From Hydrangea macrophylla (lineage: Eukaryota; Streptophyta; Magnoliopsida; Cornales; Hydrangeaceae): a stretch of DNA of 64,000 nucleotides. The notes below the pieces were generated by a model. The model was given only the letters and a program-made list of their open reading frames with translations, searched no databases and was not told the DNA's origin. This document shows, in pieces, positions 1 through 12,120 of this stretch (position 1 is its first letter; every line of letters begins with the position of its first letter). The stretch is taken from assembly GCA_033977485.1 (NCBI GenBank), contig CM066998.1, positions 52,046,274 through 52,110,273 on the forward strand, written 5' to 3'. The position numbers and the translations under genes are program-made.

Positions 1-361
1 CAGGGTATGGGCAAACGACAATTTGTCCCTAGTTGATAGGGACAAATAAAAGCTTGGGCAAATGTAGATTGCCCCTAGTATGGTAATGATATCTTTGATG
101 CTTTGGGCAAAGTGGAAGGTTTGTTCCTAGTTTGTAAGGTTTAGGAACCGAGGGCCTGGAAAGCTCGCCTACTTATCCCCAAGTGGGAATATGGTCCAAA
201 GTAGTTCGGCTGAGGTTTGAAAGAAAGTATTTGTGGTATGGTTTGAGATTTCAAGAGCATTGACCGAACCGAGTAGGTTTCCTACGTATCCCCAAGTGAG
301 AATCAGGTCAAGCATAGTTCCTCAAAGGCTGGAGGTTTTGAAAAAAAGGCTTGAAAATATT
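1..361 (-). repeat. Tat element 3' untranslated remnant
   Basis: This is noncoding sequence downstream of the minus-strand integrase remnant. Read on the minus strand it has CTAGGGGCAA-type repeats and two copies of a TATCCCC/GTAGG motif (around 167-180 and 281-294). The same motifs follow the integrase of the plus-strand Tat element at 20221-20790, so I read it as the 3' UTR of a related element. The 3' LTR, if present, lies left of the window. Confidence 0.6.
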
Positions 362-1400
362 ATATTAAGCATAATATTTCTTGAGACGATCAACGTTGTT
401 TGACTGACTAAATTCGACTCCATACAAATCCATCAGGTATGCTGCTCCTCCAGAGAGAAGTTTCTTGATGATATACAGACCAACCCAATTTGGATTAAAA
501 TCCTCTAGGAATATAAACGGGTGCTTTTAGTTCCTTAAACACAAGGTCGCCCTCTTCAAGTTTCCTTGGGCGAACCTTCTTGTTGAATGCTCGAGATATT
601 CTTCTCTAATAAACATGTACATGGTCGATTGCAGTTAACCTTTTTTCATCAAGTAGCATTAGCTCTTTATATCTATTTCTTAGCCACTAGAATTCTGGAA
701 TCTCAGATTCAACCACAATTCTCAGCGATGGCAATTCTACTTCAACTAGGAGTACTACTTCCATTCCATCAGCTAAGGAATAAGGAGTGGTTCCTATAGA
801 TGTTTTGATAGACGTTATGTATCCCCACAGTGCATATGGTAACTTCTCATGCCAATCTCGATAAGCATCAGTCATCTTTAAATTCTTATTAGCTGCTTTG
901 ACTGCCCCATTAATTTGTGGCAATCCAACACTTCTTTCTGGAAATGACTGCCATGATAAGATATCAATTCGTGAGGGACCATATATCGACAAATTATATT
1001 CCTTATGATGAATCTAGCCACATCCTTATCCTCCAGTGCTGCATAGGATTCTGCTTCCACCCATTTCGTGAAATAATCAATTGCTACCAGAATGTATTGA
1101 TACCCATTCGACGCCTTCAGGGTAGCTTTTCCAATAGCATCTATACCCCAATCTGTGATAGGGTACGTGCTTCATATTGGCATAGATCTGACACTTGTGG
1201 CATTTTCTGACATACTCGTAGCAGTCTTTGTCCATGGTGGTCCAATAATAGCCTTGTCAAATGATCTTCTTAGCTAACATGTGTCCACTCATGTGAGGAC
1301 CACCTACCCCTTCATGAATTTGCTCCATCATCTTCTTTGCATTGTTCCTATATAAACATGTCAAGTTGAACCCATTATAAGGCTTGTTTAGCAGACTTCT
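362..1400 (-). pseudogene. Tat-clade integrase, decayed
   Basis: This is the integrase end of a minus-strand Ty3/gypsy pol. The part near 1200-1260 encodes the zinc-binding CxxC region (CHKCQ). The part at 687-992 encodes the core end, with NGAVKAANKN around the catalytic glutamate, then WHEKLPYALWGY and the GMEVVLLVEVELPSLR segment typical of Tat integrases. The C-terminal KVRPRKLEEGDLVFKEL motif reads around 480-600. Several frameshifts and stops break the frame, so it cannot make a working enzyme. It is paralogous to the integrase at 19000-20160. Confidence 0.8.
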
Positions 1401-1442
1401 ACCAGAAATCATGAATTGAGCCAAGAATCTTCTTATGGCCCT

Positions 1443-2150
1443 CTAATCTTTCTCAAATTCCCTTTCTGGATATTCTCCCTTTTCAATGAAGTTCCACACA
1501 TCAGTGTACCATGGAAGTTCTTCTGCTTCTTCTATTTTCCCGATCATCTCGTAAGATAACTTTTCTCTTTGTTGAATCACCAATGGAGCTAGCTTCAACC
1601 CCACAGGGATCTCAATCATCGAGGCTAAAGTAGCCAAGGAATCTGCTAGTTGATTTTCTTTTTGGGGTAGATAGAAGAATATGATATGCAAGAAACGAGT
1701 TCTTAGAGAATCAAGGTACTCATGATAAAGCTTTAACTTTTCTTCTTTGACTTTCTAGTCTCCTCGAACTTGAGATATGATCATATTGGAATCCTCGAAT
1801 ACATCGAACTTCTTTACTTCTAGATTCAATGCGGCTATTAACCCTAAGATACATGCTTCGTATTCAGCAGTGTTGTTGGTAGAGTTATACTTCAACTTAA
1901 TAGCGAATGGGGTATGTGCTCCCTCTGGGGATACTAAGATGATCCCTACTCCATATCCTTTCTGGTTTTTAGCTCCATCAAAATACATTTTCCACACATC
2001 TTCTTTTAATTCCATGAGTCCTTCATCAGGGAACATGAATTCTCCTTCGTCTTTCAGACTTATCGGATGCTGTGCTAAATGTTCTACAACGGCCTTTCCT
2101 TTAACAGATTTACTCATAGCATACGTTATGTTAAACTTAGATAGCATCAA
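1443..2150 (-). pseudogene. Tat-clade archaeal-type RNase H and linker, decayed
   Basis: The 1755-2150 frame encodes WKMYFDGAKN, GYGVGIILVSPEG, NNTAEYEACILGL and FEDSNMIISQVRGD. These are the motifs of the second, archaeal-like RNase H that marks the Tat/Ogre lineage in addition to the usual retroviral-type RNase H. The 1443-1691 frame (LPQKENQLADSLATLASM) is the linker toward integrase. The usual GDSN motif reads FEDSN here, so a conserved glycine is changed. Frames are interrupted, which makes this a decayed copy. The domain family call is firm. Confidence 0.85.
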
Positions 2151-2156
2151 GGTCCA

Positions 2157-2520
2157 TCAGGAAATTCTGTTGGTTAATGTCGATTTTTCAAAGAGATACT
2201 TCAAAGGATCCATTCGGGAGATCAAAACAACAGGAAAGGCCAACATGTAATGCCTTAGACGACGAGTGGCCCAAACCAAAGCCCAACATATCTTCTCTAG
2301 TAGAGAATACTTCAACTTGTACCCAGTGATCCTCTTGCTCAAATAATAAATAGCTTTCTCTGTATGCTCTTCATCTCCTTTTTGGGCTAACATGCATCCC
2401 ATAGCATTCTCTGATACTGATAAATATAACAACAAAGGTTTCCCTAATATCGGTGGCAAAAGAACAGGTGAGCTCAGTAGATAAGTTTTGATCTTGTTAA
2501 AAGCCTCCTAGCACTGGCTA
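2157..2520 (-). pseudogene. Tat-clade RNase H, decayed
   Basis: This frame encodes the RNase H that follows the reverse transcriptase of Ty3/gypsy elements. Visible motifs are LLLYLSVSENAMGCMLAQ (the first catalytic aspartate position is serine here), KAIYYLSKRITGYKLKYSLLEK and MDPLKYLFEK. It sits directly downstream of the RT remnant in the minus direction and upstream of the archaeal-type RNase H, the expected Tat order. It is separated from both by stops. Confidence 0.82.
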
Positions 2521-2525
2521 TCCCA

Positions 2526-3722
2526 TTAGAACTTCTTCCCTTTTCTCAATAGATTGAAGAGTGGATCACAAGTTGCGGTGAGCTTAGATATGAAGTGACT
2601 GATGAATTGGATACGTCCCAGAAATCCTCTCACATGCTTCTCATTCATTGGTGGCAGCATATCCATAATAGCCTTGATCGTGGTAGGGTCAACCTCAATT
2701 TTCCTTTGTGTAATGAGAAAGCCTAGCAGTTTCCCAGTAGTTACTCCAAAAGTACACTTCTGCGGGTTCAATCTCATCCTGCATTTTCTCAATCTTTCGA
2801 AGAACTCAGTGAGGGCTGCTAGATGTCCACTCCTTTCCCTAGAGTTGACAATCATATCATCCACATATACTTCTACTTCTTTATATATCATGTCATGCAA
2901 TAAGGTATTAGCAGCTCTCAGGTAGGTTGCTCCAGCATTCTTCATTCCAAATGGCACCACTTGGTAGCAGTACGTACCCCAATGAGTTGTGAATATGGTT
3001 TTCTCTCTATTTTTGGGTGCCATTACAATATGATTGTACCCTAAGAAACCATCCATAAATGATAATAGTTCGTGCCCGGATGTGCTATCCACCAAGTCAT
3101 CTATGTGTGGAAGCAGGAAATCGTCCTTGGGACTGGCTTTGTTCAAATCTCTTAAGTCAACACATACTTGAATCTTTCCAACCTTCTTTGGCACATGGAC
3201 TACCTTGGCTATCCATTCGGGGTACTGAGTTACCATTAGGAATCTAGCTTTCAACTATTTCTCGACTTCTTCATTAATCTTCAAATTCCATTCAGGTCTC
3301 ATGCGTCTCAATTTCTGCTTAACAGGTTTTGAATTGGGAAAGAGATGTATATGATGTTGGACAATCTCTGGATCAATGCCTGACATATCATCGTAAGACC
3401 AAGCGAAAACATCTTTAAATTCTTTTAATAAATTGATTAGTTCATTGCTTTCTTGTGAAGTAAGCGTGGTGCCAATGTGAACATTTCGTGGATTATCTTC
3501 ATTACCCAAGTTTATTAGCAAAGTTTCTTCAATAATCTTGCATGCAGATTCATTTTCATTTTCATTTTTATTTTCATTTTCAATTAATTTTTGTAAATCC
3601 TTAAAATTTTCAAAATCATGATCATCAGACACAAAAGAGTAAGTAAAATCTTCGTTTATTTCATTAACATTTTTGGGTACGTCAAGACCGAAAGCAAAAG
3701 CAGACTCAACAGTATGGCTCAT
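2526..3722 (-). pseudogene. Tat-clade reverse transcriptase, decayed
   Basis: Two consecutive same-frame segments (3722-3255 and 3254-2526) are split by one TAG where related copies read a glutamine in EKQLKAGF. The first holds the acidic pol N-terminus, then MSGIDPEIVQHHI and KQKLRRMRPEW. The second holds the RT fingers and palm (VCVDLRDLNKASPKDDF, FMDGFLGYN), the catalytic YVDD in VEVYVDDMIVNS, and the thumb (RGFLGRIQFISHF). Except for the single stop the frame is long, so this copy is less decayed than the Tat RT at 17030-17940. Family call Ty3/gypsy Tat is firm. Confidence 0.88.
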
Positions 3723-3965
3723 TCGAGCCTTTATAGACTTCTAGGGGAGTGGGGAAGGGGATTTGTTGATTTTTAACTCTATGACCCAATTATTCAGAGC
3801 TCCTTCCATTGGCTTGATTTCTTTCACATAACCCGGTGCTTTTTCGGAATTCATCAACATGTTCAATCCCTCATTCATCAGCATGTTCTAATCTTCATTT
3901 CCTATCAGATTAGCCCAATCATGCTCTTCTTTCTTGACAGGTAGAGTACTCAAGAATTGATCTTC
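3723..3965 (-). pseudogene. Tat pol N-terminal linker remnant
   Basis: The minus strand continues the pol frame upstream with short readable pieces (APGYVKEIKPMEGALNNW, KKEEHDWANL) like the linker before RT in Tat elements. The homology stops at 3966, where an LTR-like sequence begins. No protease or gag of this copy is present. Confidence 0.55.
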
Positions 3966-4735
3966 TGTTGGGAATATGCCCTCAAGCCAGTTAGTTGGAC
4001 AATGGAATATCATAATGCATTTATGTATGTTAGTGCATGAGATGAATATTAGATTGAAATCCTTAAACATCATTGTATGTGATTCATTTGAGTATGTGAT
4101 CACATATGTGAGATATGAATCACAAATCCTTGTTTCAAATAAGTCATAGTGGATGATAAGTTTAGATAACTTATCAGGTATACACTATAGCAAGATTAAC
4201 GTCTACGAGGTAGAATGATGAATCTCGCTCATAAGAGTCTTTGACTCTTGGTTAATATGCTAGTGCACGCTGTGCATTAACGGACCTGAGTTAAACTTAT
4301 TGATACCTAAATGCTATCACCGTCAATAGGAACTCAAACTTATATAGGGATCATGTACTTAATCCTGAGACAATTATGGACACAAGTTGTATGCTTGGTT
4401 ACTTTGACTTACCAATCAGTGAGGTCTTGCAAGAACAACACCTTGGTATCTTGGGTAATCAAGTATGCAATGTTGGGAACATATATTGTCAAGATGGAAT
4501 TTTTCCCTCTTCTATAAGAGTAAGTATTCCCTTGAGAATGTCGCTAGCAGTGATTACCGAGAGCTGGCCAGCCTTGTCAATAAAGTGTTTGTTGACATGT
4601 TTGGTAATCCAAGCGTAGTGAATGATACTCGAGGAATATAAGATGCATTTATCTATTGGGCGGACAGTATCTTAAAATATACATCCCAATGATAAATATG
4701 AGTACTGTCTGGTACAGGGACATATGAAGACCAAA
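3966..4735 (+). repeat. Unassigned LTR-like fragment
   Basis: It starts with TGTTGGGAATATGCCCTC, a common type of LTR 5' end in plants, directly at the point where the Tat coding remnant stops. It contains no coding sequence. The right boundary is set only by where Tat LTR-like sequence (TTTCCAACGGTATATCAC) begins near 4755. I found no target duplication, so it may be a truncated LTR. A Copia origin is possible but not shown. Confidence 0.4.
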
Positions 4736-5993
4736 AGCATCTTAAACTAGACTTTCATACCTTTCCAACGGTATATCACTAGCCCAAAAAGAATAACCGA
4801 GGTGAGAGAACGAAGCCCCAGAAATTGGAGGAAAAAATACAATGTTCTGGCTGAGTGCCATAGTGGCACTCATGTGAGTGCTGCGTGTCAATCTCGATTG
4901 CTAAGTGGCTCTCTAGACTGCCGTGTGGCACTCTTCTAAGTGCCACGATGGCTCTCAGATGTCCCAGATGCATTCTGGACCCTTGATTTGACCCCAATTC
5001 GCGTGAAAATGCCCAAAAAAGTGAAAATTTATGGTTTTTTTGTCCCACATCGCTTAGCTATGAAATTTTTCACCCAAATATCCAACTATAAAAAGGGGTC
5101 CTCCCCTTCCCATCCAGTACACCTGAAAATCCTAAGGACTAGAGAGCCCAAATAAACCCCTTTGGACGATTCCGAAGCACTCCTAGAAAGTCTTTAGGAA
5201 AAGTATAAGTTTTAGAGTTAGGAATTGAGTCTTCGAGTTCGCAGTACTAGCGAAGCTCTACCGGAGGAGTATTTTGAGGGGAGTTCTTGGGGTAAGTTCT
5301 TCTTTCTTCTTTTTTATTTTTCACTTTATTTTGTTAGTTTGATCTTTTTATTCCTAGTTCTAGGTTTAAATTCTTGTTTATTCTTTGAATTATTATTTAT
5401 TAGCTTTAGACCTTTAAAGTTCTAGGATAGTTTTATTTCCTTATTTGTAGTATCCATATTAAAGTTAATTTATCCTAGGTGAAGCTACCCCCAGATGTTG
5501 TGGTAGCTGGAGCCGAGGGGTCGGCATCCAATCCATGGATATCCGATTCTCGGGGATAATGAAACCTTAATTTGGATCAACGAATCTTGATTTAGGGTAC
5601 TCATGTAGGAATTTAATTGTAATTCATATTTGTTGGAATAGTAAGCTATCCACGTTTTATTCATATCCGTGTTTTATTCATGCATATTAGTTTAGTCAAT
5701 TAGTCATATCCATGAATTAGGTTATTCATAGTAATTCATCCATTAATTAATTCATAACCATGTATCCATATATGCATACACTTATACACTATCCTCACTT
5801 AGAATAGTAGGTTATCCATACTAGGGATAACACTTAATTAGGCTTACACGTGCACACTACTACACATGGTAGTCATGTTTGGATATACATACATGCTATC
5901 CATGTTTAGAGTAGTATGGTATTCTTAGATTATCCTATATTATGCATGTTATTGTCCTAACCATGGTTAATTAAGAATAATTGGGAATGCTAT
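4736..5993 (+). repeat. Tat-family LTR fragment, plus orientation
   Basis: It shares the CCTTTCCAACGGTATATCAC block with the U3 of the 41301-44534 LTR, has a TATA box at 5087-5094, and then a transcribed-looking leader. The segment 5140-5993 is an inverted match to 44955-44535 joined to 10078-9650, for example TTCCGAAGCACTCCT near 5170 against its reverse complement near 44900. Homology ends near 5993, where the tail of the opposite-facing LTR begins. It contains no gene. Confidence 0.7.
5087..5094 (+). promoter_or_regulatory. TATA box of Tat LTR fragment
   Basis: TATAAAAA is followed by a GC-richer start region, in the position expected for the U3/R border of a Tat LTR. No full element follows, so any transcript would be a readthrough product. 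Confidence 0.5.
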
Positions 5994-6737
5994 GTGTGGG
6001 TACCCAAACCAAGCATGGGGTCTAGGACTAAGCCCTCTTGATTGATCCCATTTCAAATTTCATGTCAACAACCACAAGTGAGGCTCACCACCCTTCATTA
6101 GCCTTTTTCGATCTGAACGATTTAGATTACTCGTATTTGGATTCCATGGGGCTTTTTATCCCACCCGAGGCAACAATCGATGCCCATGATCCATATCCGA
6201 GGCTACACGAGTGAGTAATCTATATTTGATCCCACAAGGCTAAATCCGGAGAGATCCTCACTAATAGAGTCGCCACTTGGTTTAATAAAGGAAACCAAGA
6301 AAACTAATCTATCAAGTCTAATGGATAGAGAGCACTGCCCCGTCATCACCAAAGAACTCGGTTCAGGGGTTAAGGTACGAGAGATGAAGGAGCTAGATCA
6401 TGATAAAATGCCCCCTCTCACCCCATCCAAAGACAGGCCTCTACTCAACTTTCAAGGTGTTTGACTAGACATTATGTGGACCGTTTCAATTATACTAATG
6501 CAATTCTAATTCAAGTTATAAACAGCTAAAGAAATAAAATCATAGAAGAGATTGTACGAATATCAGGCAATGCACGTGCTAAAGCAGTAATTCGGGTACT
6601 AAACATATTACTACGCTCCCCTATGCATGCGAAGGGAAATAAAATTAAATTAAACGTGAAAATTACAGTCAAAAACCCTAGAAAACATTAATTCTAAGCA
6701 TAAGTAAACATGTAGGGAATTAAAATCTGTATTTTAT
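5994..6737 (-). repeat. Tat-family LTR, minus orientation, 3' tail
   Basis: Read on the minus strand it contains TCTCGTACC, GAGTTCTTTGGTGATGA, TTTCTTGGTTTCC and CCAAGTGGCGACTC. These are the same landmarks in the same order as near the end of the 10079-12099 LTR. It continues at 9585-10078 and 44535-44955 once the two insertions are removed. No open reading frame of note is present. Confidence 0.65.
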
Positions 6738-9579
6738 TGTAACAACCCTAAAATTTCTAAGTGTGCAAATGATTATTTTAATTATAATTTTCAGTTAGCA
6801 ATATTATATGAGTGTACCTAGGTAAGACATGTGTTTGAAAATTTTAAGTTTGGAGGATATATAAATCAAATCATTAGTGAGCCTGTTTAGTTTGAGTGTT
6901 ACATTTTATTAATTATAATTGTTAAAGAAAGTGAAGGATTGATATGTATTTTTTTATATAGTGTTTACAGGCCCGCGAATGTGTCAAATAGTGTATCTGG
7001 TATTAAAATTATGTACCCGGAGCATGAGTACCCTTTAAGCTAACCATTTTAGTGATTTGGATTGCATTCTGAGCTCATATGAGTCTCTTTTGTGAGCCCA
7101 CGAGAAGAAAATTGGGATTTTTTAGTATTTGTGTGCTGTACACACATGAGTGTGTGTATCATCTTTCTATGTATACATATCTAGGTGCCCTAGGGTTAGA
7201 AGAAAAAAAAAAAGAGTGCAGCCACAAGAGAGAACAGACGTGAGAGAGAGAGAGAGAGAGAAGAAGAAGAAGAAGAAGAAGAAGAAGAAGAGGGAAGGGA
7301 GGAAGAAAACGGTGCGGGTTATTCGGATCCGGATCCGAATCTGGATTCGGATTCACGCTCGAAGTCCGTTTGATATCGTTTTCAGTGCTTAATCGTGTTT
7401 TAGGTGAGTTAATCAAATCCTTGTGTATATGTATATGTGTATGGATATATATATACATATATATGTACTACTTCATATACATATTTTTTATCACGTTGTT
7501 ATTTTGGGTATCTCTAGATTGTGTACTGTGAGAGACGCTTGATTTTTAGTTCACCCTTAAATATTGTAGGATAGATTCTCTTTTTATGATTATTAATAGG
7601 TCTTGGTGATAAAATCCAAATACTAAAAAGTAAACCCTAAAGGAATTTTGGAACTTTGATTTAAAAGAGTGCTGAAAGTTATTAATTTTTACAGGTTTGT
7701 GTGTTGCGTATTTTAAGTTTCTGTCTGCGGGGGCCCATGTAAAATGCAATTCTGGACAACTTTTGTGTATTGGAGTTTTTTCCAATTCTGCACCGTTTGG
7801 GCAGCAATTTACGATTACAGTAGCAGTGAACAAATGTCTCATTGAATATTTTACGATACGGAGAATACGATTTCTTATTATATGCTTCATGTATGCTAAT
7901 ATTGAATGTTTTGTTAAGGTAGCTGTACCTGAAATAATTGGTTGGATATTGTGAAAATTTTGATAAAAGATAAACTAGATACGTTGAATACCATATTGGT
8001 GATCTTGTAATTCGATCGAAAAATATTTTGGAACGATTGTTATGGCTAAATTGATGTTGATAAAACCATATATTGTGAGATATTGGAACGCATCTAAAAG
8101 ATAGAGATGTGATTGGACTATGATGAGACGGAACTATGTGATAAACGTAAATTTCACAAAAATGGGAATAATACGAACAATAAACGATAATGGCTGCATA
8201 ATTCCTTTTATGTTCACCACACCCAGTTGTGTGATATGTTTTTTTTTTGGTAGCTAGACTTGCTGAGTGTACCCTTTTGCCAGTGGCTTTGTGATCAAGC
8301 TGGCCTAAGCTTTATGCTCGGCTTAATTTATAGACGTCTAGGCATATTGACCAACCTTCCGTTGTGTATACCTGATTTGGTTGACTCCCCAAAGAAACTG
8401 GCACCGGAGTGGATGTTGGTAGTATGTCCGGGCACACATGGGATATATGTGTGGGATGTACCAGGAGGGTTGCCAAAGTGGTGAACCTAGGGAACACAAA
8501 GATAAATTTAAGGCTAACAAATAATGAAAATAGATTATTTCATAAGATTGATAAGCGTGGAATAATGAACGCGACGTTTAAGTTAGAATGTTGACGGTTT
8601 ATATATGGAATTGTTCACTTAGTTTGTGATCATTGGATTTGTAGGATGGTCGGCCCACTAACTTTTATGCAGGGCTGGCTCACCATAGACATTCTACGAG
8701 TAAGTATTTAGTTAGTATTATTCGGGTTTGGGACCACTGCCACCAAATTGAAGGAAACTACTATTCTGTCATGAAATGTGTATGGAACTATTGTTCTAAC
8801 CCGACAGAGATTCTGTGTGATGGCATTGCTTATTTTCTGTGTGACGATAATGTATAATGTGTTGTGGTTATATTTTCTTTGTGAGTATTTTTGGGAGTCT
8901 ATGGGACACCGTTGTTCCCTAAGACTCGTTTTATATTTTTGGTTGACTCATACCAGTATTTATATACTGACCCCAGTGCGTTATGCATTCGGGAGCATTT
9001 CTATGTGAAATGTAGTAGAATGTATCTATGCAGGTTTAGTTGATTGGATTGTCTGGTGGAGCTGGTATCTGTTTTGAAGATGAAGAATGTATTTAAATTA
9101 ATTTTTATTTAGTTTTTATTTTGGCAATGTGGGCCACGTTTGTATTTTGAGTTAAGGGACATTTTTAGTGGCTTTGACCAAGATTTTTTTTATTATAATT
9201 ATTTATGCTTAAGCGTAATCAAGTATTCTCTACTTTAGAGAATTAATGGAAGAGTATTTTCTTCTTCAAATGTAAATGAGAACTATTGGTTTTCTTTTGT
9301 CACTTTAGGGAAATGGAATACATTTTGGATATAAATGAATATTTATTTCTCTTAGAAATTTAATGGTTGTTTTTAGAAAATAATTTGAATAATAAATTAT
9401 TTTACAAAAAAAAAAAAGGTACGTCAATTTTTATTTAATAGTAAATTCTATTATGCTTTTACATAAACTTATCTTTCGAGAGGTCAGTGTGGTGTCTCCT
9501 TGGATTTTTGGGCTGTTGAATATTGGTCAGCATATGTTATTGATTGAATATTTAGGTTTTCCAAAATCGGGGTGTGACA
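6738..9579. mobile_element. Solo LTR, 2,842 bp, probable Ty3/gypsy
   Basis: It begins TGTAACAACCC and ends GGGGTGTGACA, near-inverted terminal sequences typical of large plant Ty3/gypsy LTRs. It is flanked by a perfect 5-bp duplication TTTAT at 6733-6737 and 9580-9584. No gag, pol, primer site or second LTR lies inside, so it is best read as a solo LTR left by LTR-LTR recombination. A GA/GAA microsatellite and leader-like sequence lie in the plus direction, which hints at plus orientation but does not prove it. A Tekay/Del-type chromovirus origin is plausible from size and termini only. Confidence 0.75.
7243..7290. repeat. GA/GAA microsatellite in solo LTR
   Basis: A run of GA dinucleotides passes into about nine GAA triplets. 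Open frames across it on both strands are low-complexity and not genes. Confidence 0.85.
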
Positions 9580-9584
9580 TTTAT

Positions 9585-10078
9585 CCACCTAAGCATGCTC
9601 CTATGTGATCCTAGGAAAGCAGTAAATAAGAGAGAATGAAGAAAAATTACCTGGGATAGCATAGCAATCCCAATTATCCTAATTAACCATGGTTAGGGCA
9701 ATAAAGCAATACATATAGGATAATTGGTGAATAACATACTATTCTAAACATGGATAGCATATATGCATGTCCAAACATGACTACTATGTGTAATAGAGTA
9801 CATATGTGACCCTAATTAAGTGTTATCCCTAGTATGGATAACCTACTATTCCATGTAAGGATAGTATGCTTGTGTATGCATGCGTATGAGAATTAATTCA
9901 TGAATTAAACTAATTGAATTAAGCTAATTCACTAATTAACCTAAGGGAATTAAATTGATTATGCATGAACATGAATTAAAACATGGATAAGAATAAAACA
10001 GGGATAGCCTCAACATTATTCCTATGTGGATGCCTTAAATCTAGACTCGTAGATCCAAATTAAAGTTTCATTACCCCT
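9585..10078 (-). repeat. Tat-family LTR, minus orientation, middle part
   Basis: This is an inverted match to about 5560-5993, with shared landmarks such as AATTAACCATGGTTAGG, ACTATTCTAAACATGGATAGCAT and TTAAGTGTTATCCCTAGTATGG. It is separated from its right continuation (44535-44955) by the inserted Tat/Ogre element. It contains no gene. Confidence 0.75.
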
Positions 10079-12099
10079 TGTAGACACCCTGTTTTGTCGG
10101 CTATCAGATTTAGGAGACCCGGACCTTGGTGGTTCACAATGATAAAAGAAATGACTCAAAAGGACTCTTGAAATATCTCTCAAAATACTCAGAAAGTGGT
10201 ACCAATGACCAAAATACTCCCTGAAAGCCCAAACACTCCCAGATTTGGACCAAAAGTTCTGAAAACGCGCTACGTCATAAGAAAAGTAATAAAATGAGTT
10301 TTCAAGCAAAATCAGATGAAATCGTCAGCTCTCAGAGACCCTCAAAAGTCTCGGAAGTTTCCAAAAAGTCTCTGTTGACCGATTTGACCATTTTTGACCG
10401 AGGTTTGACCAAAATCATCCAAATTTGCCTGAAAGTTCCGAGATCATTCTCAAACAAAACTATGTTTGTGCAAGTAATATTGGGAGTTCTTGATGATGAG
10501 TTTGATATTGGTTTCCTAAGTGGTTATAATCTTCCTTGAGTGCTGGAAATATGCTTTCAAAACCCCTATTTCAAAACCCCTTTAAAACCCCAACATTTGG
10601 ATTCTAAGAAATAAACCTTTTTTTATCAAAATCTTCAAAACAGTGAGTTAGCCAACTTTAAAATGACATTCTGAGTTCAATACTCAAAGGATGATTATGA
10701 GACCACTTGTAAAAACACTTGGAAGGTCCATTTTGACCCAAACATTCCTTCCAGACATTCTGTTTTTCTGTCACACCAGCTTTGGTTGACTTTCAACTTG
10801 TTTTCCCGAAACCTTTTCCAAAAAGATGGTCTGAACTCATTTTTCATTGACCTTCAGTGTCTTAGGGAAATTTTAGTATAATATGGGCCTCTAAATGTTT
10901 TTTTTTTCATTTTCTAAGATATTTCTACATTTCAGTCGACAGTACGGATACTGTTCATGAGTAACATCTCTTGTTCATATGATTTCTCCCAATCTGTAAC
11001 TTCAATGATGATTTGGATTTTTGATATGTGTTCTAGACACAATAAGCATGATCTCCATAAAAAATCATGAATTAAAAACATTACTAACTTCACTTTTCCA
11101 TTTTTACAAAATCAGCTCACTATTCTGTCCACTATTCACAACAAGCATGTTTCAACCTTTATTCTTTGATTAGATGTTTACATGCAATCCAAATTAGCCC
11201 ATGTCTTAATATGTAATTCATACTACATTTGTACACACCTTAGAATGATATTATTCATACATTCATGCATATTTTAGAATTCCAAGTCTTTAGAAAGTCC
11301 TTGTGCACAAACACACTACAACCTTTGCACATTCTAGGCTCATCCATTGCATCCATGCAAGATTTGGAGTTTTTGTGACTCCTAATCTAAGAAGATTATA
11401 AGGAATGAACTTGATCACGCGTTCATGCTCCCCGATCTAATCTTCCTTTCTCATTTTTCCCGGGGATTGAGAAATCTTCTTTTTCAAGAACAAACATACA
11501 TCATACTAGCTTGTTAAGTATATTTTTTTATTTCTTTGATCATTTGTTTCAAGAACAATTCATGTCTCCCTTTTTAGATTAGGAAAACTTGATTACTTGA
11601 TATGTGATTAGACAATTTTTCCTAGGATTGTTTGTGTGATCTTTCACTTTTGCATTGTGTGATATTTGGCTTAGATCTTATGAATGATATCTTATCTTTT
11701 GATCTTCCATTTTAAGATTCTTATGAGATGTAATAGACCTATCATAAATATTAACTGTCGAATCAAACATTGTATAAGATGATTATTTGTATGCTAATTG
11801 AGGCCCGTCGAGAGTCGGGGCAAGTTGAGGGTGTTTTAGTCATGACAAAGGCTCCTTCCTCTCTCGTACCAAAACCCCAAGCCAAGTTCTTTGGTTATGA
11901 AGGGCCGGTGCCCTTTATCCATTTGGGTGAGTCAAATTAGGTTTCTTGGTTCCTTAAAGACCAAGTGGCGACTCTGTATCTATTTTCAACAGACCTTTCT
12001 TTTCATTTCTTCAAACACATTTCAAAAGGAAAATCAATTCCGAAACCCCGGAGAAAGAACACCGATGGGGGGTGGACTCCCGGAGGCCAAGTGTCCACA
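10079..12099 (+). repeat. 5' LTR of Tat/Ogre element, promoter deleted
   Basis: Homologous to 41301-44534 but 2,021 bp against 3,234 bp. Around 10440-10450 the sequence jumps from U3 homology (41670) to homology at about 42885, removing the segment that holds the TATA box and transcript start in the 3' LTR. The rest is collinear, including TCTCGTACCAAAACCCC and CCAAGTGGCGACTCTG near the end. This copy probably cannot start its own genomic transcript. Confidence 0.82.
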
Positions 12100-12102
12100 A
12101 TC

Positions 12103-12120
12103 TGGCGACTCTGCTGGGAA
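12103..12120 (+). other. Primer binding site, tRNA-Arg type
   Basis: TGGCGACTCTGCTGGGAA starts three bases after the LTR. It is complementary to the plant tRNA-Arg 3' end (CCCAGCGGAGTCGCCA) except for a transition in the middle and one at the distal end. A tRNA-Arg primer is typical of Ogre-like Tat elements. Confidence 0.8.

Noticed and set aside
7150..7458. Open frames rich in E/K/R and L/S
   Set aside because: They translate a GA/GAA microsatellite.
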